A stretch of DNA of 48,157 nt from Nitrospirota bacterium (GCA_023475105.1 JAMCWJ010000056.1:1-48157); one strand, 5' to 3'. Positions 23,016-32,792 are shown, numbered from the stretch's first letter. Numbers and translations: made by a program. The notes: generated by a model from the letters alone, not told the origin.

Positions 23016-24010
23016 GTCGTAGAATTCTTGTCACGGGAGGGGCCGGGTTCCTCGGCTCCCATCTCTGCGAAAAGCTCCTTGCCCTGGGGCATGAGGTCCT
23101 CTGCGTCGACAATTTCTACACCGGACGGAGGGCGAACATCACCCATCTCCTCGGCAACCCGCTCTTCGAGGCGATACGGCACGACATTACCTTCCCGTTG
23201 TATGTCGAGGTCGATGAGATCTATAACTTGGCCTGTCCCGCCTCCCCCATCCATTACCAGTTCGATCCGGTCCAGACGACGAAGGTGAGCGTCCACGGCT
23301 CTATCAACATGCTCGGCCTTGCCAAGCGCGTAAAGGCGAAGATACTCCAGGCCTCGACGAGCGAGGTATATGGCGACCCGACTGTTCACCCCCAGACCGA
23401 GGATTATTGGGGCCATGTGAATCCCATCGGCTTGCGTGCGTGCTACGACGAAGGCAAGCGGTGCGCGGAGACACTCTTCTTCGACTACTTCCGGCAGCAC
23501 AGGCTGAAGATCAAGGTCGCGAGGATTTTCAACACCTATGGCCCGAGGATGCTCCCGAACGACGGCCGTGTCGTGTCCAACTTCATCGTGCAGGCGCTGA
23601 AAGGGCAGGACATCACCGTATACGGCGACGGCAGCCAGACAAGGAGCTTCTGCTACGTGGACGATATGACGGAGGCCCTCATGAGGCTGATGGAGAGCCC
23701 CGACGATTTTACCGGCCCGGTGAACCTCGGGAACCCCGTCGAATTCACGATCCTTGAACTGGCGGAGAAGGTGATCGAGTTGGTTAACCCGCTCAAAACT
23801 CAACATTCAAAATCTAAAATTATTTTTGCGCCTTTGCCTTCCGACGACCCGAGACAGAGGCAGCCGGACATCACCCTTGCAAAGGAGAAGCTCGGCTGGG
23901 AGCCGTTGACCGGCCTCGAAGAGGGCCTCGCAAAGACGATAGACTATTTCCGGAAGCTGGTGACTTGCAAGCTGACAAGCCACAAGCGAACAAAGCTGAG
24001 TGATGAGTAA
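22988..24010 (+). CDS. UDP-glucuronate decarboxylase (UDP-xylose synthase)
   Basis: This 340-residue extended SDR has [11 protein letters not shown] near residue 16, [11 protein letters not shown], the TSEVYGDP motif, the active-site RACYDEGKR (Tyr and Lys of YxxxK) and [10 protein letters not shown]. These point to UXS, which oxidatively decarboxylates UDP-GlcA to UDP-xylose. The TTG start and first nine residues (MNIERGTLN) are encoded by the TTGAAC heptamer repeat. The same nine residues begin the epimerase at 25813. A small extra loop (NPLKTQH, bases about 23795-23815) also looks repeat-derived. The tail after YFRKL ([13 protein letters not shown]) is encoded by CAAGC octamers. Confidence 0.9.
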   Translation: MNIERGTLNSRRILVTGGAGFLGSHLCEKLLALGHEVLCVDNFYTGRRANITHLLGNPLFEAIRHDITFPLYVEVDEIYNLACPASPIHYQFDPVQTTKVSVHGSINMLGLAKRVKAKILQASTSEVYGDPTVHPQTEDYWGHVNPIGLRACYDEGKRCAETLFFDYFRQHRLKIKVARIFNTYGPRMLPNDGRVVSNFIVQALKGQDITVYGDGSQTRSFCYVDDMTEALMRLMESPDDFTGPVNLGNPVEFTILELAEKVIELVNPLKTQHSKSKIIFAPLPSDDPRQRQPDITLAKEKLGWEPLTGLEEGLAKTIDYFRKLVTCKLTSHKRTKLSDE

Positions 24011-24139
24011 TGAGCTTCTTAAGCTGGGTTTCTTGCCGTCATTCCCGCGCAGGCGGGAATCCAGGCTGGTCCTCCATGCGCTTTGCCCCACGCGCCGTGC
24101 TGTTTATCGCTTGAGAGCTTCTCAGCTTGTTAGCTTATC
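24011..24139. repeat. Mosaic repeat with dRS3-like palindrome
   Basis: ATGAGTAATGAGCTTCTTAAG is followed by the palindrome ATTCCCGCGCAGGCGGGAAT (24047-24066). Then come the B module (GCGCTTTGCCCCACGCGCC, about 24078-24107) and octamers CGCTTGAG, AGCTTCTC, AGCTTGTT and AGCTTATC, reaching to the ATG of the glycosyltransferase. No gene is seen. Confidence 0.7.
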
Positions 24140-24829
24140 ATGAAACTCAGCATCGTCATCCCCTGCTATAACGAAGCCGATACGATAGGGGCGATCGTTC
24201 AGTCCGTGCTCGCGGTGCCTTATCCCGACAAGGAAGTGATCGTAGTGGACGACTGCTCGGGGGACGGGACGACCGAGAAATTGAGGAGCGAGGTCGGGCC
24301 GCGCGTCTCGCGGGTGCTCTATCACACGGTCAATCAGGGAAAGGGCGCTGCTCTGAGGACAGGGATAAAGGCGGCGACGGGCGATATCGTGATCATCCAG
24401 GACGCGGACCTCGAATACAACCCGGTTGAGATCCCGAAGATGATCCAGCCTATCCTCGAGGGCAAAGCGGACGTGGTCTACGGCTCCCGTTTCCAGGGAG
24501 GGGAGCCCCACCGCGTCGTGTTTTTCTGGCATATGATCGGGAACAAGTTCCTGACGACGCTTTCGAACATGCTCACGAACATCAACCTGACGGACATGGA
24601 GACGTGCTACAAGGCCTTCCGCAGGGAAGTCATCCAGTCGATCGACATCGAGGAGGACAGGTTCGGGTTCGAGCCGGAGATCACGGCGAAGATCGCGAAG
24701 AAAAACCTGCGGATCTATGAAGTCGGCATCTCCTATGCGGGCAGGACCTACGCGGAGGGGAAGAAAATAGGGTGGAGGGACGGTTTCTCCGCTCTGCGCT
24801 GCATCCTCAAGTACAACCTTTTGCGGTGA
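24140..24829 (+). CDS. Family 2 glycosyltransferase, dolichyl-phosphate-mannose-synthase-like
   Basis: This 229-residue GT-A protein has [13 protein letters not shown] at the start, [20 protein letters not shown] and the metal-binding QDADLEYNP. The late motif [14 protein letters not shown] is typical of the DPM1/polyprenyl-phosphate branch. It probably transfers a sugar to a polyprenyl phosphate or to a lipid-linked intermediate. It lacks C-terminal membrane helices, so it is soluble or peripheral. It stands alone between repeat-filled gaps, without close coupling to either neighbour. Confidence 0.85.
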   Translation: MKLSIVIPCYNEADTIGAIVQSVLAVPYPDKEVIVVDDCSGDGTTEKLRSEVGPRVSRVLYHTVNQGKGAALRTGIKAATGDIVIIQDADLEYNPVEIPKMIQPILEGKADVVYGSRFQGGEPHRVVFFWHMIGNKFLTTLSNMLTNINLTDMETCYKAFRREVIQSIDIEEDRFGFEPEITAKIAKKNLRIYEVGISYAGRTYAEGKKIGWRDGFSALRCILKYNLLR

Positions 24830-25122
24830 GAGTGCAAACGAACAAGCTTACAAGCACACAGGCGAACAAGCTGAGCAATGAATGATGGGTCAATGGGTTA
24901 CTGGGGAAAAAGGCAAAGAGGCTGAAGTGAAATCCTGCCACCTCCGGGGTGGAAGAAAACGGTGAACTAATTACTAATCTCCAATCTCTAGTTACTGTTT
25001 CTAGCCATGAGCTATGAGCTTCTTATGGCTTGTTCGCCATGCGCCGTGCTGTTTATCGCTTGTCAGCTTGTTCGCTTGAGAGCTTGCCAGCTTGTTGGCT
25101 TGTAAACCATGAGCTATCAGCT
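24830..25122. repeat. Mosaic repeat region before the methyltransferase
   Basis: This gap has octamers (24835-24880), the inverted copy of the 23-base palindrome (24933-24955), TTACTAATCTCC-type heptamer debris (about 24970-25000), TGAGCTA heptamers (25008-25020), the B module (about 25034-25058) and octamers CGCTTGTC to GGCTTGTA (25056-25103). The frame is open through the octamers into the next gene, but that translation is repeat-derived. Confidence 0.7.
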
Positions 25123-25743
25123 GTGAGCTTCCTTTACGCCAAACCGACCAGAGGCCACGGTCTGCTCGAAGAGTTCCTGGCCCGGCAGAGGGCGCGGATC
25201 GGCGAGCGCCTGATACCTGCGGGCCACAGGAGCGGCCGCATCCTCGACATAGGGTGCGGGTCCTATCCCCTTTTTCTGGCGAACACCACTTTTTCCGGGA
25301 AATACGGGCTCGACAAGATGGTAGATGAGAAAATGGCGCCGGCTTTTTCGCGGGCCCGGGGGATCACGCTTCTCCCATATGACATTGCATTGGAAAGTCC
25401 CCTGCCCTTCGGGGACGACTATTTCAGCGTCGTCACGATGTTCGCGGTCCTCGAACATGTCATGCCCGGAAGGGTCGTGCCGCTCCTGGAGGAAGTCCGC
25501 AGGGTCCTCGCGCCCGGCGGTGTGTTCATTCTGACCGTGCCTGCAGGCTGGACGGATAAGCTCCTCAGGGCGATGGCGAAGCTGGGGCTCGTCAGCCCTA
25601 TCGAGATCGAGGACCACAAGGACACCTTCTCCCTGAGGAAGGTGATCGATGCGCTCCGGAGGGCGAATTTCAGGGAAGAAAACGTGCGTGCGGGCCGTTT
25701 CGAAATGTCGATGAACATCTGGGCCACAGCGGTGAAAGAGTGA
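25123..25743 (+). CDS. Class I SAM-dependent methyltransferase
   Basis: A start at GTG 25123 gives 206 residues beginning MSFLYAKPTRGHGLLEE. The SAM-binding motif I is ILDIGCGSYPLFL, with the later acidic loop LPYDIALESPLPFGDDYFSVV and motif AVLEHVMPGR, then VRRVLAPGGVFILTVP. This is a UbiE/Methyltransf_11-type fold, probably acting on a sugar or lipid carrier in this cluster. A longer frame from 25030 adds 31 residues encoded entirely by repeat modules, so I reject it as the natural start. No good ribosome-binding site precedes either start. Confidence 0.8.
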   Translation: MSFLYAKPTRGHGLLEEFLARQRARIGERLIPAGHRSGRILDIGCGSYPLFLANTTFSGKYGLDKMVDEKMAPAFSRARGITLLPYDIALESPLPFGDDYFSVVTMFAVLEHVMPGRVVPLLEEVRRVLAPGGVFILTVPAGWTDKLLRAMAKLGLVSPIEIEDHKDTFSLRKVIDALRRANFREENVRAGRFEMSMNIWATAVKE

Positions 25744-25800
25744 CAAGCTTACAAGCCGGTAAGCTTACAAGCTGGCAAGCCTGTGAGCTTGTAAGCTGGA
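25742..25800. repeat. Octamer array (CAAGCNNN switching to GCTTG)
   Basis: The units ACAAGCTT, ACAAGCCG, GTAAGCTT, ACAAGCTG and GCAAGCCT run in one orientation. The last part reads GAGCTTGTAAGCTGG. The period is eight bases throughout. Confidence 0.7.
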
Positions 25801-25812
25801 GTGGGAGAAACA

Positions 25813-26850
<1,038 letters not shown>

Positions 26851-26991
26851 GCTGACAAGCTGACAAGCTCTCAAGCGAACAAGCAACAAGCGAACAAAAA
26901 GGCGAAAGTTCTAAGTTCTAGGAAATACAAACATTCAAAGTTCTAAGCTGGCAAGCTATCCAGCTTGTCGGCTTGTTCGCTTGCTACTAAT
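26851..26991. repeat. Octamer and heptamer repeats between epimerase and fcl
   Basis: CAAGC octamers (26858-26895) are followed by AAGTTCTAAGTTCTAGG and CATTCAAAGTTCTAAG, the reverse-type TTGAAC heptamers. GCTTG octamers (about 26953-26985) then reach almost to the fcl start. No gene is seen. Confidence 0.65.
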
Positions 26992-28041
26992 ATGGATTCG
27001 TCCTCCAAAATACTGATCGCCGGAAGGCGCGGCATGGTCGGCTCCGCCATCGAGCGGAGGCTCAGGGAAGAAGGATTTGCGAATATTATCGGCCCTTCTT
27101 CCAAAGAGCTCGACCTCACGGACCAGAAGGCGGTTATCGGGTATCTCGGGGCGGAAAAGCCCGATTATCTCTTCCTTGCTGCTGCGAAGGTCGGAGGCAT
27201 TTACGCCAACAGCGCCTATCCTGCGGATTTCATCTACAGGAACCTCATGATAGAATGCAACCTTATCCACGGGGCATATACGGCAGGCGTCAAAAAGCTG
27301 CTCTTCCTCGGCTCTTCCTGCATCTACCCGAAATTCGCGCCGCAGCCGATGAAAGAGGAGTACCTCCTCGACGGCAAGCTCGAACCGACGAACGAGCCTT
27401 ACGCAGTCGCCAAGATCGCGGGGATAAAGCTCTGCGAATCCTATAACCGGCAGTACGGGACGGACTTCATCTCTTGCATGCCGACCAATCTCTACGGACC
27501 GAATGACAACTACGACCCCATGAACTCCCATGTCATCCCGGCGCTGATACGGCGCTTCCATGAGGCAAAGGCAGTAAGCACAAAGGCAGTAAGCAGTAAG
27601 CAGGAAACAGGAAGCAGAAAGCAGGAAGCAGCAGGCAGTTCTGAAGTGCCTACTCCCTACTCCTTAGTCCATACTGAATCATCGCCTGCAGTGGTGATCT
27701 GGGGCACGGGCGCCCCGAAGCGGGAATTTCTGTATGTCGAAGATCTGGCCGACGCCTGCGTATTCCTCATGAAAAACTATTCGGGCAATGAGACGGTGAA
27801 CGTAGGCTCCGGAGAAGAGGTCACGATCAGGGAGCTGGCCGGGATGGTGGGGACGGTTGTGGGCTTTCAGGGCGACATCATTTTTGACCCGACCAAACCC
27901 GACGGCACGCCGAGGAAACTGGTCGACTGCTCGAAAATAAACACCATGGGCTGGAAGGCGAAGACAAAGCTGAGAGAAGGACTCCGGCTAGCTTATGAAG
28001 ACTATCTTAAAAGAAGGCTGACAGCATTGTTGCAGTTTTGA
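26992..28041 (+). CDS. fcl: GDP-L-fucose synthase with a repeat-encoded loop
   Basis: The 349-residue product performs the epimerase/reductase step from GDP-4-keto-6-deoxymannose to GDP-L-fucose. Motifs include [12 protein letters not shown] near the start, [17 protein letters not shown], the catalytic [13 protein letters not shown] and [13 protein letters not shown]. Between HEAK and [14 protein letters not shown] the protein has about 38 extra residues rich in Lys, Ser, Gln and Ala. Their DNA (27568-27685) is built from AGCAGTA heptamers followed by TACTCCN heptamers. The insert keeps the frame and lies in a loop that is variable in the family. The start at 26992 follows the octamer array. 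Confidence 0.92.
   Translation: MDSSSKILIAGRRGMVGSAIERRLREEGFANIIGPSSKELDLTDQKAVIGYLGAEKPDYLFLAAAKVGGIYANSAYPADFIYRNLMIECNLIHGAYTAGVKKLLFLGSSCIYPKFAPQPMKEEYLLDGKLEPTNEPYAVAKIAGIKLCESYNRQYGTDFISCMPTNLYGPNDNYDPMNSHVIPALIRRFHEAKAVSTKAVSSKQETGSRKQEAAGSSEVPTPYSLVHTESSPAVVIWGTGAPKREFLYVEDLADACVFLMKNYSGNETVNVGSGEEVTIRELAGMVGTVVGFQGDIIFDPTKPDGTPRKLVDCSKINTMGWKAKTKLREGLRLAYEDYLKRRLTALLQF
27568..27685 (+). repeat. In-frame heptamer insert in fcl (AGCAGTA and TACTCC units)
   Basis: Units GCAGTAA, GCAGGAA and GCAGAAA lead into AGTTCTGAAGTGCC, TACTCCC, TACTCCT, TAGTCCA and TACT. The gmd insert at 29073-29183 has the same order and nearly the same second half, so the two are homologous. Confidence 0.8.
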
Positions 28042-28093
28042 CCAAGATTGTGAAGACCACATCACAGAAAAAGTCCTGATACGGGTGAAAATT

Positions 28094-29413
28094 ATGAAGA
28101 GGAAAGGTTCGGGTAATGAGCGCGCCGCGAAATCAACGCATGACATGTCAGGGGTTGGGGCAGGAATTCAAAATTCAACATTTAGCCTTGAACATTCCCG
28201 TTATTCCCGTAATAAGCGCTGCGCTCTTATTACGGGAATAACGGGCCAGGACGGCGCGTATCTGGCGGAATTTCTGCTGAACAAGGGCTATACGGTCCAC
28301 GGGATCAAGAGGCGCGCATCGCTTTTCAACACCGACCGCGTCGACCACCTCTATGTCGACCCGCACGAGGGCAAGCCGAGGTTCTTCATGCATTACGGGG
28401 ACCTCACGGATGCGACGAACCTGATCAGGATCATCCAGGAGACCCAGCCCGACGAGATCTACAACCTGGCGGCCCAGTCCCATGTGCAGGTCTCCTTCGA
28501 GACGCCCGAGTATACGGCGAATGCCGATGCCCTCGGCGCCCTGAGGCTCCTTGAGGCATTGCGGATACTGGATATGACGAAGAAGGTGCGGTTCTATCAG
28601 GCCTCTACCTCGGAGCTCTACGGCAAGGTGCGGGAGACGCCGCAGAAGGAGACGACGCCCTTTTATCCCCGGAGCCCTTATGCGGCGGCAAAGCTCTACG
28701 CCTACTGGATCGTGGTGAACTACAGGGAGGCCTACGGCGTCCACGCAAGCAACGGAATTCTCTTTAACCACGAGTCGCCCATAAGGGGCGAGACCTTCGT
28801 GACGAGGAAGATCACGAGGGCCGCGGCGAGGATCGCCCTCGGTCTCCAGAAGAAGCTCTATCTCGGGAACCTGAATGCGAAAAGGGACTGGGGGCATGCA
28901 AGGGATTTTGTCGAGGCGATGTGGCTCATGCTCCAGCAAAAGGAGCCTGACGACTACGTCATCGCCACAGGGCAGCAGCACTCGGTCCGCGAATTCGTCG
29001 AGGCTGTTTTCAAAGAGATCGGAATCGAGCTGGAATGGAAAGGGTCCGGGGTCAACGAAAAAGGAATCGTCAAAGCAGTAAGCAGTAGGCAGAAAGCGGT
29101 AGGCAGCAAAAAGATAGTAAGCAGTAAGCAGAAAGCAGTAAGGAGTTCGGAAGTGCTTAGTCCATACTCCCTAGTGCATACTTCTGTGCGTCTCGGAGAG
29201 ACGATTGTTTCAGTAGATTCCCGCTATTTCCGGCCTACCGAGGTCGAGAGCCTCCTGGGTGATGCGTCAAAGGCGAGGAAGAGGCTGGGCTGGAAGCCGA
29301 AGGTGAAGTTCGAGGAGCTGGTGAAGGAGATGGTGCGGGAGGACCTGCTCGAAGCACAACGGGAACAACTTTGCAGTCGCGAAGGATTTAAGGTCATGAA
29401 GAATCATGAATAG
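28094..29413 (+). CDS. gmd: GDP-mannose 4,6-dehydratase with repeat-derived N-terminus and loop
   Basis: Gmd makes GDP-4-keto-6-deoxymannose for the fucose pathway next door. Conserved blocks are [18 protein letters not shown] (from about residue 45), [30 protein letters not shown], catalytic [28 protein letters not shown] and [11 protein letters not shown]. About 44 residues before the Rossmann motif are not family sequence and contain repeat debris plus one arm of a 20-base-pair palindrome. A second insert (29073-29183) replaces the usual short loop before [14 protein letters not shown]. The start is uncertain: ATG 28094 is used here, and GTG 28085 and an ATG near 28145 are alternatives. 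Confidence 0.9.
   Translation: MKRKGSGNERAAKSTHDMSGVGAGIQNSTFSLEHSRYSRNKRCALITGITGQDGAYLAEFLLNKGYTVHGIKRRASLFNTDRVDHLYVDPHEGKPRFFMHYGDLTDATNLIRIIQETQPDEIYNLAAQSHVQVSFETPEYTANADALGALRLLEALRILDMTKKVRFYQASTSELYGKVRETPQKETTPFYPRSPYAAAKLYAYWIVVNYREAYGVHASNGILFNHESPIRGETFVTRKITRAAARIALGLQKKLYLGNLNAKRDWGHARDFVEAMWLMLQQKEPDDYVIATGQQHSVREFVEAVFKEIGIELEWKGSGVNEKGIVKAVSSRQKAVGSKKIVSSKQKAVRSSEVLSPYSLVHTSVRLGETIVSVDSRYFRPTEVESLLGDASKARKRLGWKPKVKFEELVKEMVREDLLEAQREQLCSREGFKVMKNHE
28197..28245. repeat. 20-bp perfect palindrome overlapping the gmd Rossmann motif
   Basis: The left arm (28197-28216) is the exact reverse complement of the right arm (28226-28245), with a nine-base loop. The right arm encodes LITGITG, the start of the nucleotide-binding motif. 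The left arm is the extra, non-conserved copy. The transcript could form a very stable hairpin early in the gene. Confidence 0.9.
29073..29183 (+). repeat. In-frame heptamer insert in gmd, homologous to that in fcl
   Basis: AGCAGTA/AGCAGAA/AGCGGTA units are followed by AGTTCGGAAGTGC and TAGTCCA, TACTCCC, TAGTGCA, TACT. It is translated as a Lys/Ser/Gln-rich loop ending [13 protein letters not shown]; the fcl insert ends [13 protein letters not shown]. Confidence 0.85.
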
Positions 29414-29574
29414 CTGTTTTGAGAGCTGTGAGGTTTTCTTTTGTCTCAGCCTCAACCTGAACCTTGGCCTTGGTTGTTCATTCGCTATGAGCTTTCTTGT
29501 AGGCTTGCCGGCTTGCCGGAGGACGGGGTAGAAGATTAAAGGAAAGAAGAAAGCGAGGTAGGATTGTGAAGGAG

Positions 29575-29693
29575 ATACTAAGGGGAACATAAGTAGGATA
29601 CCTTTGAATGTCACTCCGGCTTGACCGGAGTCTCTCTTAAGAAGGATTCCCGACAAGCGGGAATGACATCCTACTAACGAACCTATTAGTAAC
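29575..29693. mobile_element. MITE-like element, copy 2 (119 bp)
   Basis: It differs from the copy at 21829-21947 at only two positions. In this copy the inner ends GTAGGAT and ATCCTAC pair perfectly. It lies between a GAAGGAGA ribosome-binding-like sequence and a truncated reading frame, suggesting insertion at the 5' end of a small gene. Confidence 0.7.
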
Positions 29694-29694
29694 T

Positions 29695-29805
29695 CTTGAA
29701 ACCATATACAACAAAGTTGTTCATCTGGAAAGGGAGTTGGTTCAGCTTAAGAAGACGCTGACGGAAGAACCTGAACTGCGTGAAGAGTTCATTCAGAAAG
29801 AGTAA
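29695..29805 (+). pseudogene. Remnant of a small coiled-coil (antitoxin-like) gene
   Basis: The frame reads LETIYNKVVHLERELVQLKK, then TLTEEPELREEFIQKE and stop. This resembles the N-terminal coiled-coil part of small antitoxin-like proteins found beside toxin genes. There is no start codon of its own: the MITE directly abuts it. No downstream toxin follows in this position. Confidence 0.5.
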
Positions 29806-29913
29806 GGCTCTGACCCGGGCCTCACCCCCGTAGAACCTTGAATGGTCCGGAAGACGATTACTTTTGCTATGATATACTGTGATAAAGGAAAAGCTGAACA
29901 GGAGGTGATCTGG

Positions 29914-30138
29914 ATGGCATCAGTGGCAAACGAACGAAAGATAAAGGATTTGACCGTTAAAGAATTCAGGAGTCTTATCCATGAAAGCATTGCAGAAGAT
30001 ATTGAGGCATGGAAAGAAACCTTTGAAATCCTTGCCGACAAGGCTTTAATGAAGCAGATTGTTGGAGCTGAAGGCGCCCGCCGCAGGAAAAAAGCGTCCG
30101 ACTATATACCGTGGGAAAAAGTGAAACGGAATGTATAG
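29914..30138 (+). CDS. Antitoxin of a RelE/ParE-type toxin-antitoxin pair
   Basis: This 74-residue protein has a strong GGAGGTGAT ribosome-binding site before the ATG at 29914. The N-terminal part (IKDLTVKEFRSLIHES) and the basic C-terminus (GARRRKKASDYIPWEKVK) fit a small DNA-binding antitoxin. Its stop overlaps the ATG of the toxin frame at 30131. The antitoxin looks intact although its toxin is broken. Confidence 0.75.
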   Translation: MASVANERKIKDLTVKEFRSLIHESIAEDIEAWKETFEILADKALMKQIVGAEGARRRKKASDYIPWEKVKRNV

Positions 30139-30386
30139 GGTTGCAATCTACAAGGATGCGGCAAAATATTACGCGAAACTTGAAGGTAAGATGTAGAGTC
30201 AATGCCGCGATTGACCTCATAATCGAAAATCCGTGCGAAGGAAGTCACATCAAGAAACTGAAAGGCCGATTGGCAGGAAAATATCGCTATGATGTCAGCG
30301 GTCTTCGGATTATCTATTCCATGGACGAGAACACAGAAACTGTTTATGTTGAAGCGATTGGCCCCAGAGGAGATATTTACAAGTAA
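30131..30386 (+). pseudogene. RelE-family toxin, frameshifted
   Basis: From ATG 30131 the frame gives MYRVAIYKDAAKYYAKLEGKM and then TAG. The rest of a RelE toxin continues one base later: VNAAIDLIIENPCEGSH, LKGRLAGKYRYDVSGLRIIYS, then VEAIGPRGDIYK. A single extra base near 30183 would account for this. The toxin is therefore probably dead, unless the shift is programmed or a sequencing error. Confidence 0.8.
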
Positions 30387-30629
30387 TACAGTTCACCGTT
30401 TTCTTCTTCCCGGGCCGCTGACGTCCCGGATTTTATTTGCTGAAAAATATTTTGGTTAAGTTGGCAACATCCCCAACATCCCTTATGAAGCTCGGCGCGG
30501 AAACCTGGAACCTTGAACTTTTGTTGCTTGTTCGCCATGCGCTTTGCCCCATGCGCCGTGCTGTTTATCGCTTGTTGCTTGTTCGCTTGATAGCTTGTTC
30601 GCTTGTCCGCTGATTCCTAAGGAGATACT
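30387..30629. repeat. Repeat-filled gap before the dehydrogenase gene
   Basis: A TTGGTTAAGTTGGCAAC element (30452-30468, second copy at 35582-35598) is followed by GGAACCTTGAACTT, the B module (about 30538-30568) and octamers CGCTTGTT, GCTTGTTC, AGCTTGTT and CGCTTGTC (to 30612). AAGGAGATACT then provides the ribosome-binding site of the next gene. Confidence 0.7.
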
Positions 30630-31943
30630 ATGAATGTGATCGAGAAGATTGAATCGAGAAAAGCTACAGTCGGCGTGATCGGCCTCGGCTATGTCGGGTT
30701 GCCGCTCGTGATCGAGTTTTCGAAGGCCGGCTTTCAGGTGACGGGCTTCGACGTCGACCCCAGGAAGGTCGAGGCGCTTAAGCAGGGCAGGAGCTACATC
30801 AAGCATGTCCCTGCCTCAAGCTTGCCGGCTTGCCAGCCTGATGGGTTGTTCGCTGCTACGACCGACTTTTCCCGGCTGGCTGAAACCGACTGCGTCATCA
30901 TCTGTGTGCCGACGCCCCTGAACAGGAACCGCGAGCCGGACATGACCTATGTTTTCGATACCACGAAAACGATCGCGCGGCATCTCAGAAAAGGACAACT
31001 GATCGTCCTCGAATCCACGACCTACCCGGGCACGACCGACGAGGACATGAGGGCGGTCCTCGAAGAGACCGGGCTGAAGGCAGGCGCGGACTTTCATCTC
31101 GCCTTCTCTCCGGAGAGGGAGGACCCGAACAACAGGGACTTCTCGACGAGCACGATCCCGAAGGTCGTGGGCGGATATACGGAAAAGTGCCTCGCCGCTG
31201 CAAAGGCGCTCTACGACACCGTTGTCGTAAGAACGGTGCCGGTCTCGTCCACGAAGGTCGCTGAGGCGACGAAGCTCCTCGAGAACATCTACAGGTCGGT
31301 GAACATCGCGCTCGTGAACGAGCTGAAGATGCTTTTCGACAGGATGGGGATCGATGTCTGGGAGGTGATCGAAGCGGCGAAGACCAAGCCTTTCGGGTTC
31401 CAGGCCTTCTACCCGGGTCCCGGCCTCGGGGGCCACTGCATCCCGATCGACCCGTTCTATCTCACGTGGAAGGCAAGGGAGTACGACTTTTCTACGCGGT
31501 TCATCGAGCTTGCGGGGGAGATCAATACGGGCATGCCCTACTATGTGGTCCAAAAAACCGTTGACGCGCTGAATGAGCGGGGACTCAGCATCAGGGGGGC
31601 GAAGGTGCTGGTGCTGGGCATGGCGTACAAGAAAGACGTGGACGACCAGAGGGAGTCGCCTTCGCTGCGGATCGTCCAGCTCCTCAGGCAGCAGGGCGCG
31701 GAGGTCTCCTACAACGATCCCCATGTGCCTGTCTGCCGGGGCCACCGCCACTACCCGGACATCGATTTGTGCTCGGTCGAGCTCACTGCGGAGGCGCTCG
31801 GGGCGGCGGATATCGCGCTCCTGCTGACCGACCACGCGGCCTATGATTACGGCTTCATCGAAGAACATGCCCGGTGCATCCTCGATACGAGGAATGCCTT
31901 CGGGAAGAACAGGATCAGAAGCAGCAAGGTTTGGAAGGCGTGA
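30630..31943 (+). CDS. UDP-N-acetylhexosamine 6-dehydrogenase (WbpA/TviB type)
   Basis: This 437-residue NAD-dependent sugar-nucleotide dehydrogenase has GVIGLGYVGLPLV at the N-terminus, FDVDPRKVE, VPTPLN, STTYPGTT, FSPERED and the catalytic cysteine in GGHCIPIDPFY. The C-terminal UDP-binding domain carries GMAYKKDVDDQRESPS. It oxidises UDP-GlcNAc or a related sugar to the uronic acid. Between YIKHVP and TTDFSRL the protein has a substituted loop (ASSLPACQPDGLFAA) encoded by octamer repeats (30818-30855). Confidence 0.88.
   Translation: MNVIEKIESRKATVGVIGLGYVGLPLVIEFSKAGFQVTGFDVDPRKVEALKQGRSYIKHVPASSLPACQPDGLFAATTDFSRLAETDCVIICVPTPLNRNREPDMTYVFDTTKTIARHLRKGQLIVLESTTYPGTTDEDMRAVLEETGLKAGADFHLAFSPEREDPNNRDFSTSTIPKVVGGYTEKCLAAAKALYDTVVVRTVPVSSTKVAEATKLLENIYRSVNIALVNELKMLFDRMGIDVWEVIEAAKTKPFGFQAFYPGPGLGGHCIPIDPFYLTWKAREYDFSTRFIELAGEINTGMPYYVVQKTVDALNERGLSIRGAKVLVLGMAYKKDVDDQRESPSLRIVQLLRQQGAEVSYNDPHVPVCRGHRHYPDIDLCSVELTAEALGAADIALLLTDHAAYDYGFIEEHARCILDTRNAFGKNRIRSSKVWKA
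30818..30855 (+). repeat. Octamer repeat inside the dehydrogenase gene
   Basis: AGCTTGCC, GGCTTGCC, AGCCTGAT, GGGTTGTT and CGCTGC follow at an eight-base period. It is the intergenic NGCTTGNN family, here used as coding sequence in a surface-loop position. Confidence 0.75.
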
Positions 31944-32017
31944 TATTGAGAGCTTGCCGGCTTGATAGCGTGTTCGCTTGTCAGCTTGTTGGCTTGTCGG
32001 CTTGAGAGCTTTCAGAA
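31944..32017. repeat. Octamer array before the S23-type gene
   Basis: The array reads AGCTTGCC, GGCTTGAT, AGCGTGTT, CGCTTGTC, AGCTTGTT, GGCTTGTC, GGCTTGAG and AGCTTT. The core GCTTG is kept while the three intervening bases vary. Confidence 0.75.
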
Positions 32018-32377
32018 ATGACCTATAAAGATCTCAAGGTATAGCAGAAGGCAGATAATCTCGCCTTCGAAATTTACAGGGTCACAAAGGGTTTCCCGAG
32101 GGATGAAATGTACGGGCTTACCTCGCAGATAAGAAGGGCCGCACTTTCGATACCAACCAATATCGTGGAAGGTTATGCAAGAAAGGGAGACAAGGAACTT
32201 GCGAGATTCGTGAACATCGCAATGGGTTCACTGGCCGAGACTGAGTATCTGCTCGAATTCTCGACGAAACTGGGTTATCTGAAAGCGCAGGATTTTGGCA
32301 GGCTCGAAAACTTGCGTGCTGAAGTAGGGAAATTACTCTGGAGCTTTTACAAAAAGGTAGGCGGCTTTGAGGGTTGA
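32018..32377 (+). pseudogene. S23-type four-helix-bundle protein gene with an early amber stop
   Basis: The frame from ATG 32018 reads MTYKDLKV, then TAG at codon 9 (32042-32044), then QKADNLAFEIYRVTKGFP, YGLTSQIRRAALSIPTNIVEG and on to KKVGGFEG. The family normally has Trp at this place (KVWQKA), so a TGG-to-TAG change is the simplest explanation. The rest is intact, 119 codons overall. Internal starts (ATG 32108) would lack helix 1. Confidence 0.82.
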
Positions 32378-32591
32378 TAGCTTATCAGCTTGTTCGCTTT
32401 ATGGCTTGAGAGCTTGTAGGCTTCTTCGCTTTATGGCTTGTCAACTTGTCAGCTTGCCAGCTTGTAAGCTTGTATTCGCTTGAGAGCTTGATAGCTTGCC
32501 CGCTTGGCTGAATGTCAATAGTCAAGTCTGACCCCATAAGGTAAGGTGTTCCTATGTTAAAATAGTGAAAAACCGGATGAAGGAGGCCTAT
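32378..32591. repeat. Long octamer array and repeat F copy 2
   Basis: GCTTG octamers occupy about 32379-32508, with variants such as CGCTTTAT and AACTTGTC. Repeat F follows at 32510-32550 (GAATGTCAATAGTCAAGTCTG onward). The ribosome-binding site AGGAGG for the next antitoxin lies at 32581-32586. Confidence 0.75.
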
Positions 32592-32792
32592 ATGTCCACG
32601 GCATTAAAGATGGAGGTGGGAACTGAAGAGATAATCGAAGCAGTGAAAAGGATGAAAAAGCAGGAAAGGGAAGATTTCATCGAGGACTTACTCGCCTCGA
32701 CCTCGCCGGAGTATCTTTTGAGTATCAAAGAAGCCAGAGCTGAATACAAGGCCGGAAAGGTCAAGAGCCATAAGGATGTCTTCGGAGAATGA
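32592..32792 (+). CDS. Antitoxin of an intact RelE-type pair
   Basis: This 66-residue protein is mostly helical and acidic, with the C-terminal motif EYKAGKVKSHKDVFGE found in antitoxins of RelE/Txe-type toxins. AGGAGG is correctly spaced before ATG 32592; an upstream in-frame ATG adds nine residues without a ribosome-binding site. It overlaps the toxin start by four bases (ATGA). Confidence 0.78.
   Translation: MSTALKMEVGTEEIIEAVKRMKKQEREDFIEDLLASTSPEYLLSIKEARAEYKAGKVKSHKDVFGE

Larger units (their letters stand above)
29414..29913. other. Intergenic region with a MITE and a gene fragment
   Basis: After gmd come weak repeat traces (GCTTGCCGGCTTGCCGG, about 29502-29518), the second MITE copy (29575-29693), a 36-codon remnant (29695-29805) and the GGCTCTGACCC trace of repeat F. 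The antitoxin gene starts at 29914. No intact gene is seen. Confidence 0.6.

Noticed and set aside
25030-25122. Longer start of the methyltransferase
   Set aside because: The added 31 residues come entirely from repeat modules, while the methyltransferase fold starts after GTG 25123.
30111-30386. Intact 91-residue toxin starting at 30111
   Set aside because: Its first third lies in the antitoxin gene in another frame; the true toxin start is ATG 30131, with a frameshift.
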